Assembly (NCBI GenBank): GCA_020631315.1
Contig: JAHDHM010000253.1
Coordinates: 1 to 5,537 of the forward strand
Length of the DNA stretch: 5,537 nucleotides
Reading direction: 5' to 3'
Source of the DNA: Acidimicrobiales bacterium
Lineage (GTDB): Bacteria > Actinomycetota > Acidimicrobiia > Acidimicrobiales > Poriferisodaliceae
The notes under the pieces are model-generated. The model saw only the letters and a program-made list of their open reading frames with translations, did not search any database and was not told the DNA's origin. Within the stretch, counting starts at the first letter, position 1. Every line of letters begins with the position of its first letter. The translations under genes and the position numbers were made by a program. Of the stretch, positions 1-5,537 are shown piece by piece.

Positions 1-39
1 GTCCTCGAGGACGCTGGAGCGGCAATGGGGCCCTACTAA
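1..39 (+). CDS. Possible 3' end of an upstream gene (partial)
   Basis: Frame 1 reads as 12 sense codons (VLEDAGAAMGPY) from the first base and ends at a TAA at 37-39. It could be the C-terminus of a gene that begins before the window. Codon third positions are only moderately GC-rich, and 12 codons are too few to identify a family or prove coding. If real, it lies on the same strand as the operon and about 60 nt upstream of the regulator gene, and no terminator hairpin separates them. The alternative is that this is simply non-coding promoter-upstream sequence. Confidence 0.3.
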   Translation, partial: VLEDAGAAMGPY

Positions 40-41
40 CC

Positions 42-68
42 GACTGTCGTCCGGACGATCGTCCAGTC
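42..68. promoter_or_regulatory. Candidate TetR-family operator (overlapping inverted repeats)
   Basis: Positions 47-58 are a perfect 12-bp palindrome (TCGTCCGGACGA). Extending it to 42-63 keeps 9 of 11 base pairs. A second perfect 12-bp palindrome (GGACGATCGTCC) lies at 53-64, and the outer arms GACTG (42-46) and CAGTC (64-68) are also inverted. The half-site TCGTCC recurs in direct orientation at 47 and 59, a 12-bp step that would suit two repressor dimers. The site sits just upstream of a TetR-family gene and against its probable promoter, the usual place for autoregulation. Binding is inferred, not shown. Confidence 0.6.
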
Positions 69-98
69 CGCGGAATGGGCCTGGGATAGGGTCGCTCC
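64..98 (+). promoter_or_regulatory. Candidate promoter with leaderless start for the operon
   Basis: A TAnnnT-type -10 hexamer, TAGGGT, occupies 87-92. Counting seven bases on puts the transcription start at 99, which is the first base of the GTG start codon. That is the typical geometry of a leaderless actinobacterial transcript. No good TTGACA-like -35 is visible about 17 bp upstream, where the end of the operator-like palindrome lies. The same purine-rich GGGATAGGG (83-91) could alternatively act as a weak ribosome-binding site for a transcript that starts further upstream. Confidence 0.4.
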
Positions 99-782
99 GT
101 GCCCCCGACGGATGCTGCATCGAACACGGCGGACGCCGAGCTGAACGAGGCCGCCGGCGAGATCCTCGACGCGGCGGCTGCGGTGATCGTCCGAGACGGC
201 CTCGAGGGGCTGTCGATGCGCAGCATCGCCCGCGAGGCCGACGTCTCGCTCGGTCTGCTCAGCTACCACTTCGACGACAAGTCGGCGATGGTCAAAGCGG
301 CGTTCCAGCGGGCCACCGACGTGCTGCTCGAACGAGCACTCGGCACCGCCGCCGACGACGTCGAACTCGGCGAGACCGCGGCTGACGAGCCCGACGATCC
401 TGTCGAGCGGCTCCAGATCTTCCTCGGCGGCGCGTTCGCCGACGAGTTCATGACCGCCGACTACCTCACGTTGCGCATCACCTTGTGGGCGATCTCGCGC
501 ACCGATCCCGACATCGCCGAAGTCGAGCGGGGTCTGTACATCCGCTACTCCCGTCATCTGGAACAGCGGATCCGCGAGGCGTTCCCGACGCTGTCCGAAC
601 TCGCCGCACGTCGACGGGCCACCGATGTGATCGTCGTGCAGAACGGACTGTGGTTGAACTGGGCCCGCTATCGAGACGACGACGATCTCGCTCGCGGGCT
701 CCGCCTCGCCGAGTCGATCGCACTCGCGCCGGTCTCTGCGGACGAAGAAGCGGTGGACGAACAAGAGGAGGCTGCCGAATGA
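99..782 (+). CDS. TetR-family transcriptional regulator, BetI-like
   Basis: This 227-aa protein is a likely ligand-responsive repressor of its own operon. The N-terminal DNA-binding domain spans about residues 18-66. Helix 1 starts at ILDAAAAVI, and the helix-turn-helix includes SMRSIAREADVS followed by the family signature LGLLSYHFDDK, close to the equivalent stretch in BetI. Residues 70-210 form the helical ligand/dimer domain. Its segments LWAISRTDPDIAEVERG (129-145) and NGLWLNWARY (182-191) resemble the BetI-type C-terminal domain (TetR_C_6). The tail from about 213 is strongly acidic, partly because the GAGGAGG ribosome-binding site of the next gene is read there as Glu codons. The GTG start is chosen because the HTH lies at the normal distance from it and a -10-like hexamer sits just upstream. 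Its stop overlaps the next start by 4 nt (ATGA). The effector is unknown; substrates of the downstream enzymes are the natural candidates. Confidence 0.93.
   Translation: MPPTDAASNTADAELNEAAGEILDAAAAVIVRDGLEGLSMRSIAREADVSLGLLSYHFDDKSAMVKAAFQRATDVLLERALGTAADDVELGETAADEPDDPVERLQIFLGGAFADEFMTADYLTLRITLWAISRTDPDIAEVERGLYIRYSRHLEQRIREAFPTLSELAARRRATDVIVVQNGLWLNWARYRDDDDLARGLRLAESIALAPVSADEEAVDEQEEAAE
765..771 (+). promoter_or_regulatory. Strong Shine-Dalgarno for the racemase-like gene
   Basis: GAGGAGG lies 7 nt before the ATG at 779. It fixes the start of the racemase-superfamily gene at 779 rather than any in-frame start further upstream inside the regulator. It is the strongest ribosome-binding site in the window, suggesting that the first enzyme is translated efficiently and independently. 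Confidence 0.85.
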
Positions 783-1582
783 GCTTCGGGTACGACCCCA
801 CGCCGCGCCCCCGCTACCTCGGGTACGCAGGATTCGTGACCACGCCGGCGTGCTGGGACGACGTCATCCAGCAGTTCCTGGCGGTTGCCCCTCCCGGGTG
901 CGTCGGAGCGATGGGGCGTGTGCTGCACGTCCCGAGCTATGGCTACGAGCTGAGCGAGCGAGCCAAGAACTTCGACCTGCTCGACGAAGCTGCGGAGGCA
1001 CTGGCACTGTCGGACTGCACCGTCATCGGACAGGTCGGTACCAACTGGGTGCACTGCAACGGCACCACACCCGATGACATCGCCGCGTACTGCGACCGCG
1101 TCTCCGAGAAGGTCGGGGCCACCTTCGTCATGGCCGGCCACTCGATCGTGGAGGCGCTGCGGTCGATCGGCGCCGAGCGCATCACCGTGTCGAACGGCTA
1201 CTACCGCGACGACTGGCGCGACGGGATCAACGGCTACCTGACCGCTGCCGGGTTCGAGGTGGTGGCCTCAGGCCACATGCGAGACCAGGGCATCCACCCG
1301 TCGCTCGAAGCCCAGATGGAGGTCGAAGCGGTGACGCACTGGGACCACTCGGACCGCGAGTGTGTGCAGACGATTCTCGCCGCGCACGAGGCGGCACCCG
1401 ACGCGGACGTCGTGGTCCAGACCGGTCAGGGCATGAAGATCGTGCCGCACATCCCGACGTTGGAGGCGATCGTCGGCAAGCCCGTGATCGCATCCGACAA
1501 CTCGCTGTTCTGGAACATGCTGCGCCACCTCGACCTCGGCCTGCCGGTCCGAGGTCACGGCTCGCTGCTGGCCGGTCTGTGA
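779..1582 (+). CDS. Asp/Glu racemase-superfamily protein, arylmalonate decarboxylase/maleate isomerase type, catalytic Cys positions replaced
   Basis: The 267-aa product has the length and duplicated Rossmann-like layout of the arylmalonate decarboxylase (AMDase)/maleate isomerase branch of the Asp/Glu racemase superfamily. These are cytoplasmic enzymes that decarboxylate, racemise or isomerise small dicarboxylates through one or two active-site cysteines. Family landmarks are VGTN (86-89, like MGTS in AMDase), SIVEALRSIGAERI (122-135), GYYRDD (140-145), AAGFEVV (156-162) and GKPVIASDNSLFWNMLR (233-249). Compared from memory with Bordetella AMDase, Thr88 and Tyr142 match the oxyanion-hole Thr and Tyr. 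Gly87 sits at the first cysteine site (already Gly in AMDase). Gly216, exactly 17 residues before the GKPV glycine, sits where AMDase has catalytic Cys188. The protein therefore lacks both known catalytic cysteines; Cys93 is the nearest other candidate. The reaction cannot be assigned. It overlaps the next gene by 1 nt. Confidence 0.85.
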   Translation: MSFGYDPTPRPRYLGYAGFVTTPACWDDVIQQFLAVAPPGCVGAMGRVLHVPSYGYELSERAKNFDLLDEAAEALALSDCTVIGQVGTNWVHCNGTTPDDIAAYCDRVSEKVGATFVMAGHSIVEALRSIGAERITVSNGYYRDDWRDGINGYLTAAGFEVVASGHMRDQGIHPSLEAQMEVEAVTHWDHSDRECVQTILAAHEAAPDADVVVQTGQGMKIVPHIPTLEAIVGKPVIASDNSLFWNMLRHLDLGLPVRGHGSLLAGL

Positions 1583-2376
1583 TGGCGGGCGGTCTCGGCG
1601 GCCCGCGGCGAGTGCTGGCGCTCTGGGGTGTCCCTCGCTCGGCGTCCACGGCGTTCGAGCGGATGATGGGTCAGCGCGGGGACTTCGACGCTCGGCACGA
1701 GCCGTTCGGCCCGCCCTGGTACTTCGGTCCCGAGTGGCAGTGCCCGCCGCAGCGTCACTACCAGGACCTGCCCGACCAGACCTTCGCCGGCGTCCTCGCC
1801 GAGCTGCGGGCGACGGCGGCGACGCAGCCGGTGTTCATCAAGGACTTCCCGCATCACTTCATCCATCACGTCGGCCCGGAGAATCAGGCCGAGGTGATGG
1901 CGGCGTTCGATCACTCGTTCCTCATCCGCGATCCGGCCAAGGTGCTGCCGTCGATGTGGGACAAGTGGCCCGACCTCGAGGTGCAGGAGGCCGGCTACGC
2001 CGAGCAGCACGACTGGTTCGATCGGGTCGCCGAGCATCTCGGTCGCACGCCCGTGGTCGTCGACGCCGAGGACCTGCTCGACGACCCCCACGGCATGACG
2101 AAGTGCTGGTGTGAGGCGGTCGGCATCGACTTCAAGCCCGACGCGCTCGAGTGGGAGCAGAGCGAGCGATCAGAACACTCCTGGTTCGAGGGCGGCAGCT
2201 GGCACGAGAACCTCGAGAAGTCCACGGGCTTCACCCGACAGGAACGTCAGTACGTCGACGTCATGGGCGTCCCGGAGCTGGCAGAGATGTACGAGTTCTG
2301 CCGCCCGCACTACGACGCGCTCGCGGCACACAAGCTGCGACCGAGTGCCGATGCAACGACACGGGGTGATGCCTGA
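1582..2376 (+). CDS. Sulfotransferase-fold family protein
   Basis: This is a 264-aa protein with a P-loop-like sulfotransferase fold, predicted to be cytoplasmic with no signal peptide or membrane segment. The 5'-phosphosulfate-binding loop is WGVPRSASTAFERMM (15-29), with the conserved P-R-S-x-S-T arrangement. The 3'-phosphate-binding region is FLIRDPAKVLPSM (113-125), with the expected Arg116 and Ser124. Glu40 in RHEPF is placed like the catalytic Glu described in the Stf0-type sulfotransferases, which is inference. The family normally moves sulfate from PAPS to an alcohol or amine, but many bacterial members with this short form have no known substrate. The ATG at 1582 overlaps the preceding stop (TGATG). 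An in-frame GTG at 1579 is an equally possible start one codon earlier. No convincing ribosome-binding site is visible, so translation is probably coupled to the gene before it. Confidence 0.85.
   Translation: MAGGLGGPRRVLALWGVPRSASTAFERMMGQRGDFDARHEPFGPPWYFGPEWQCPPQRHYQDLPDQTFAGVLAELRATAATQPVFIKDFPHHFIHHVGPENQAEVMAAFDHSFLIRDPAKVLPSMWDKWPDLEVQEAGYAEQHDWFDRVAEHLGRTPVVVDAEDLLDDPHGMTKCWCEAVGIDFKPDALEWEQSERSEHSWFEGGSWHENLEKSTGFTRQERQYVDVMGVPELAEMYEFCRPHYDALAAHKLRPSADATTRGDA
2363..2370 (+). promoter_or_regulatory. Shine-Dalgarno for the FrhB-type gene
   Basis: GGGGTGAT differs at one position from the 8-nt anti-SD-complementary GAGGTGAT and ends 5 nt before the ATG at 2376. It supports that start, which overlaps the stop of the sulfotransferase gene (TGATG). 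Confidence 0.65.
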
Positions 2377-3644
2377 TGCCCGAAGCACGGACGGCGACGT
2401 CGGTCGTCGAGGTCGTCGAGAACGGACTGTGCATCGGCTGTGGCCTGTGCGAAGCCGTGTCGGGCGGTTCGGTGAAGATGGAGCTCGCTCCCGTCGGATC
2501 GATGCGGCCTGTCCCCGCCGACGGTTTCACGCCCGAGCAGGAGAGGGCGATCCTCGCCTCGTGTCCCGGCGTCGTCGGACGACCCCGCGTCGACGAGACC
2601 GCAACCCCCGATCTGCACTGGGGTGCGTTCACCTCGATGCACTACGGCTGGGCCGGCGACCGCGATGTCCGCTTTCGGGCCGCGACCGGGGGAGTGCTGA
2701 CCGCACTCGCCGGCCACTTGCTCGACCAAGGGATCGTCGACTCGGTCCTGCAGGTCCGCATGGTCGAGGGCGACGGCACCCGCACCGAGTGGACGATCTC
2801 TCGCACGTCGGACGACGTGATCGCATCGGCCGGTTCTCGCTACGGCCCGACCGCGCCGCTCGCCGGTCTGGTGGCAGCACTCGACGAGGGCCGACCGTTC
2901 GCGATCGTCGCCAAGCCCTGCGACCTCGGCGCGGTGCACGCGTACGCCCGGGTCGATCCTCGGGTCGACGAGCTGTGCACCCATCGGCTCGCCATGGTGT
3001 GCGGCGGGCAGTCCCGGATCGCCAAGACGGCCAACTGGCTCGCCGAACACGGCGCCACACCCGTCGACATCGACATGCTCCGGTACCGCGGCTTCGGCAA
3101 CCCGGGTCTGACCCGTGCCGAGACCCACGACGGTCGGGCGTTCGAATCGACCTACACGGCCCAGTGGGAGGACGAGGGATCGTGGGATCTCGACGCCCGC
3201 TGCACCGTCTGCGTCGATGCCCTCGGCGAGGCCGCCGACATCGCAGCGCTCGACGTGTGGCCCGGTGGCGGTCCGACCGGTGAGGACGCCGGTTTCAACG
3301 GCATCATCGTCCGCTCCCAGGTCGGGGAGCAGTTGCTGGCGTCGGCAGTCGAAACCGGTGATCTGGTGCTCGGCGTCACGCCTGACCTCGACGTGCTGAA
3401 CGCCGAGGTCCTGGCTGACGTTCAGCCTCATCAGCTTCGGAAGAAGTTGGCGTTGGCGGCTCGGTTCGAGGCCCGTGCCCAGTTGGGTGTGCCGGTCATC
3501 GACGCCGACGGACTACGCCTCGACGAGATCGCCGCGTCGGTGCCCGACGAGGAACGCCGGCGTCAGATCGAGGGAACTCGACGGCGAGTGGCCGACGGAC
3601 GTTACTCCGAAACCGCGGTTCTGCGAGACTCGGCCGGTGACTGA
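2376..3644 (+). CDS. Coenzyme F420 hydrogenase/dehydrogenase beta-subunit (FrhB) family Fe-S flavoprotein
   Basis: This 422-aa protein is close to the usual length for stand-alone FrhB-type proteins. The family includes F420-reducing hydrogenase beta subunits, the N-terminal part of F420-dependent sulfite reductase and 7-hydroxymethyl chlorophyll a reductase. It typically binds FAD and 4Fe-4S clusters and passes electrons between ferredoxin or F420 and a substrate. The N-terminal cluster motif is CIGCGLC (Cys19, 22, 25). The usual fourth Cys of a ferredoxin motif is Ser29, and Cys63 in ASCPGV probably replaces it, as distal fourth cysteines occur in this family. The FrhB N-domain is marked by RAATGGVLTAL (101-111), SRYGPTAPL (154-162) and VAKPCDLGA (178-186). 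The C-domain is marked by YRGFGNPG (237-244), CTVC (276-279) and EAADIAALDVWPGGG (285-299). It is soluble, with no signal peptide. It overlaps the molybdoenzyme gene by 8 nt, which suggests that it is that enzyme's redox partner. Whether it uses F420 or ferredoxin cannot be read from sequence. Confidence 0.88.
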   Translation: MPEARTATSVVEVVENGLCIGCGLCEAVSGGSVKMELAPVGSMRPVPADGFTPEQERAILASCPGVVGRPRVDETATPDLHWGAFTSMHYGWAGDRDVRFRAATGGVLTALAGHLLDQGIVDSVLQVRMVEGDGTRTEWTISRTSDDVIASAGSRYGPTAPLAGLVAALDEGRPFAIVAKPCDLGAVHAYARVDPRVDELCTHRLAMVCGGQSRIAKTANWLAEHGATPVDIDMLRYRGFGNPGLTRAETHDGRAFESTYTAQWEDEGSWDLDARCTVCVDALGEAADIAALDVWPGGGPTGEDAGFNGIIVRSQVGEQLLASAVETGDLVLGVTPDLDVLNAEVLADVQPHQLRKKLALAARFEARAQLGVPVIDADGLRLDEIAASVPDEERRRQIEGTRRRVADGRYSETAVLRDSAGD

Positions 3645-4710
3645 CGAGACACCCGAGGGCTTCGCCCGACACGGCCTCAGCACCATCGAACCGTTGGTCG
3701 GCGACCTCGGGGGTGGCATCACCCCGGTCGAGCGGTTCTTCGTGTGCACCACGACCGAGACGCAGCACGTCGACACCGCAGGTTGGACGCTGACCGTCGA
3801 CGGCGACGCCGCCGGTGCCGCTCGTACGTTCACCATGTCCGAGCTCGCCGAGCTGGAGACCCACGCGGTCCCCGCGTGGCTCGAGTGTGCGGGCAACGGG
3901 CGGCAACTGTTCGAGCTCGTCGACGGCCACCCGAGCGGCGGGGGAGACGGCTTCGACACGCAGTGGATGCTGGGTGCGATGGGTCAGGCCGTGTGGAGCG
4001 GCGTGCGTGTGTGCGACGTGCTCGACCTCGTCGGCGTCGACTCGTCGGCGGCGTTCATCGGAACGCACGGACCCGACCCCGACGGCGAGACCCTCGACGG
4101 CGTCGACGACCACGTCGCGATGAACCTGCCGATCGACAAGGCGCTCGACCCCGACACGATCATCGCCACGCACATGAACGGCGAGCCGCTGCCCGCCGAG
4201 CACGGCGCGCCGGCGCGGCTCGTGGTGCCCGGATGGATCGGCACCTACTGGGTGAAGTGGCTCGAGCGCCTCGAGGTGTCGTCGAAGCCGGTGCGGACCT
4301 GGCGGGGTGAGGAGTACTACGTCCACCGCACGCCGGACGGCGTGAAGGGCGAGCCGGTCGCCGCGCATCCGGTGAAGTCGACGCTGGCATTGCCGTGGGA
4401 CGCCGAGCTGCCGGAAGGCCCGAGGAAGTTCTGGGGCTACGCCCGCTCCGGCTCGGCCGAGATCACCAAGGTCGAGGTCGCCGTCGACGACGGCCCGTGG
4501 TTCCCGGTCGCGATGACCCCGACGTATGGCCGATGGGCGTGGTCGCTGTTCGAGTTCCAGGCCGATCTGGAGCCGGGCGCTCACGTGATCCGTACGCGGG
4601 CACACGACGCGACCGGCGCGATGCAGCCAGACTCGCAGCCGTACCACCCGAACACGATCCTGTGGCACACGGCCACACCACACCCGGTCCGCATCGTCGA
4701 GGCCGGCTGA
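3637..4710 (+). CDS. Sulfite oxidase-fold molybdopterin oxidoreductase, cytoplasmic
   Basis: The 357-aa product has the two-domain sulfite oxidase layout without a cytochrome b5 or haem c domain. The molybdopterin-binding domain spans about residues 30-215, and the Mo-co oxidoreductase dimerisation domain about 240-350. Cys84 in WLECAGNGR is the expected Mo ligand. HGAPARLVVPGW (189-200) and VKWLERLEV (206-214) are further cofactor-domain hallmarks. The sulfite-binding Arg of vertebrate sulfite oxidase (Arg138 in the RNH motif, chicken) lies 47 residues before the Mo Cys; here that position is Cys37 in FFVCTTT, and the following Asn-His are Thr-Thr. The substrate may therefore not be sulfite. 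No Tat signal is present, unlike most bacterial SorA, SoxC and MsrP relatives, so it should act in the cytoplasm. The start is the GTG at 3637, 8 nt inside the preceding gene. No strong ribosome-binding site is visible, so coupling is likely. Confidence 0.88.
   Translation: MTDETPEGFARHGLSTIEPLVGDLGGGITPVERFFVCTTTETQHVDTAGWTLTVDGDAAGAARTFTMSELAELETHAVPAWLECAGNGRQLFELVDGHPSGGGDGFDTQWMLGAMGQAVWSGVRVCDVLDLVGVDSSAAFIGTHGPDPDGETLDGVDDHVAMNLPIDKALDPDTIIATHMNGEPLPAEHGAPARLVVPGWIGTYWVKWLERLEVSSKPVRTWRGEEYYVHRTPDGVKGEPVAAHPVKSTLALPWDAELPEGPRKFWGYARSGSAEITKVEVAVDDGPWFPVAMTPTYGRWAWSLFEFQADLEPGAHVIRTRAHDATGAMQPDSQPYHPNTILWHTATPHPVRIVEAG
4699..4702 (+). promoter_or_regulatory. Shine-Dalgarno-like GAGG for the hydrolase gene
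   Basis: GAGG lies 9 nt before the GTG at 4712 and supports that codon as the start. The next in-frame candidate, ATG at 4733, has its purine run only 1 nt away, which is too close for initiation. Confidence 0.5.
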
Positions 4711-4711
4711 C

Positions 4712-5536
4712 GTGAGCGGTCTGGCCGAGGGCATGGCTGCGGTCCGCGGCGTGAACCTCGCATGGGAGCGGCGTGGCTCCGGGCGGACGATCGTGTGGGG
4801 CCACGGGCTGACGAGCAGCCGGGCGGCCGAGGATCAGTGGAACGTGGTCGACCACGACCGACTGGCCGGTTCGTTCGACCTTCTGCGCTACGACGCCAGA
4901 GGCCACGGCGTCTCGGGCCTCGCCGAGGACCTGTCCACCTACGACTGGCCCGAGATGGGCCGGGATCAGCTCGCCCTCGCCTCGGCGCTCGGCGTCGATC
5001 GTTACGTCGCTGCGGGCGCGTCGCTCGGGACGGCCACGGCGCTCTGCGCTGCGTTGGCCGAACCGGAGCGCGTTGATGCGCTCGTCCTGGTGATCCCGCC
5101 GACCTGCTGGGCCACCCGTGCCGAGCAGGCCGGCCGGTATGGACTGATGGCCGACATCGTCGACGCCCGTGGTCCTGCAGCGCTGATCGCCGGCCTCGAT
5201 GCCGCACCAGTGCCGGATCCGCTGCTCGACGACGAGGGCCGACGCGCCCGGTCGGAAGCGAGCTTGCGCGCCGCGGACGGCACGCGTCTCGCGACGATCT
5301 TTCGCGGCGCGGCTGGCGCCGATCTGCCGCCGGCCGAGCGCATCTCGACCATCGCAGTGCCGACGCTGATCCTGGCGTGGTCGGGCGATGCGGGTCATCC
5401 GGTCAGCTCGGCCAAGCAGCTGCACGACCTGATCGGCGGGAGCGAGCTGCACGTCGCATCGACCGCCGACGAGTTCACCACCTGGACTGACCGCATCGTC
5501 ACCTTCGTCGACGATCTGCCGGCGGCGTCCACCTGA
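4712..5536 (+). CDS. Alpha/beta hydrolase-fold protein
   Basis: This 274-aa protein has the standard size of a single-domain alpha/beta hydrolase, a family of esterases, lactonases, C-C hydrolases and amidases. WGHGLT (29-34) gives the oxyanion-loop HG, and LRYDARGHGVSG (58-69) is the typical strand 4 region. GASLG (102-106) is the nucleophile elbow with Ser104, and WSGDAGHPVSSA (223-234) supplies the expected acid Asp226. The late catalytic His, normally in a GH motif near the C-terminus, is not seen: that region reads ASTADEFTTW (249-258), and the last histidines are 229, 238 and 247. His229, three residues after the acid, may substitute, or the protein may not use a classical triad. The gene follows the molybdoenzyme by 1 nt and is probably the last or a late step of the same pathway. 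It has no signal peptide. Its stop is at 5534-5536, one base before the window ends, so any terminator or further operon gene is out of view. Confidence 0.88.
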   Translation: MSGLAEGMAAVRGVNLAWERRGSGRTIVWGHGLTSSRAAEDQWNVVDHDRLAGSFDLLRYDARGHGVSGLAEDLSTYDWPEMGRDQLALASALGVDRYVAAGASLGTATALCAALAEPERVDALVLVIPPTCWATRAEQAGRYGLMADIVDARGPAALIAGLDAAPVPDPLLDDEGRRARSEASLRAADGTRLATIFRGAAGADLPPAERISTIAVPTLILAWSGDAGHPVSSAKQLHDLIGGSELHVASTADEFTTWTDRIVTFVDDLPAAST

Positions 5537-5537
5537 G

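Noticed and set aside
36..764. 242-codon minus-strand frame spanning the promoter region and the TetR gene
   Set aside because: It is a shadow of the TetR gene, which carries the diagnostic helix-turn-helix. A real gene here would also run through the operator.
485..778. Long N-terminal extension of the racemase-like gene back to 485
   Set aside because: The upstream part runs inside the TetR gene and is Arg/Ser-rich. A strong Shine-Dalgarno at 765-771 and family length both favour the ATG at 779.
1585..1606. GCGGGC/GCCCGC hairpin just after the sulfotransferase start codon
   Set aside because: A 6-bp GC stem with a 10-nt loop is expected often by chance at this base composition. No terminator U-tract follows it.
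2111..3283. 390-codon plus-strand frame overlapping the sulfotransferase and FrhB genes
   Set aside because: It is dominated by Arg/Ser runs, crosses two well-supported genes out of frame and has no motifs.
2310..3431. 373-codon open frame on the minus strand
   Set aside because: It is antisense to the FrhB-type gene, which has clear Cys motifs and FrhB-domain landmarks. The minus-strand product has no recognisable family.
3496..4734. 412-codon open frame on the minus strand
   Set aside because: It lies opposite the molybdoenzyme, whose family motifs are unambiguous. The translation is rich in Arg, Val, Gly and His with no recognisable domain, as expected for antisense frames in high-GC coding DNA.
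4463..5452. 329-codon open frame on the minus strand
   Set aside because: It covers parts of two real plus-strand genes and is low-complexity, Arg/Gly-rich toward its end. No domain is visible.
99..5536. Defence system, phage, transposon or CRISPR content
   Set aside because: All six genes match metabolic or regulatory families. There are no transposase or integrase motifs, no terminal repeats, no spaced direct-repeat array and no tRNA-like sequence.

Overview
The window is a compact, high-GC (roughly two-thirds G+C by eye) stretch of bacterial chromosome. It looks actinobacterial: strong codon-position GC bias, GTG starts on three of six genes, a possible leaderless promoter, and an FrhB-type (coenzyme F420 hydrogenase beta-subunit family) protein. 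I would guess a lineage such as Acidimicrobiia, but this is inference from style and not from a marker gene.

Layout. Positions 1-39 may hold the last codons of an upstream plus-strand gene. Positions 40-98 are the only real intergenic space. They contain overlapping inverted repeats that look like a TetR-type operator, followed by a -10-like hexamer set exactly for transcription to begin at the first start codon. Six plus-strand genes then run to the end of the window with no gap longer than 1 nt: (1) a TetR/BetI-type repressor, (2) an Asp/Glu racemase-superfamily protein of arylmalonate decarboxylase/maleate isomerase type, (3) a sulfotransferase-fold protein, (4) an FrhB-type Fe-S flavoprotein, (5) a cytoplasmic sulfite-oxidase-fold molybdopterin enzyme, and (6) an alpha/beta hydrolase. 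The junctions overlap by 4, 1, 1 and 8 nt, and the last is separated by 1 nt, so the set is almost certainly one co-transcribed, translationally coupled operon.

How they may work together. The combination reads as a small-molecule (probably catabolic or sulfur-related) pathway under a local ligand-responsive repressor. The FrhB-type protein is a natural electron partner for the molybdoenzyme beside it, which has no haem domain of its own. I do not recognise a named pathway with this gene set. By-eye comparison suggests that several of the enzymes lack the textbook catalytic residues of their families: both catalytic cysteine positions are Gly in the racemase-like protein, the sulfite-binding Arg is Cys in the molybdoenzyme, and the hydrolase has no late His. 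The operon may therefore carry out chemistry that family names would mis-predict. No RNA genes, mobile elements, CRISPR arrays or terminators were found.
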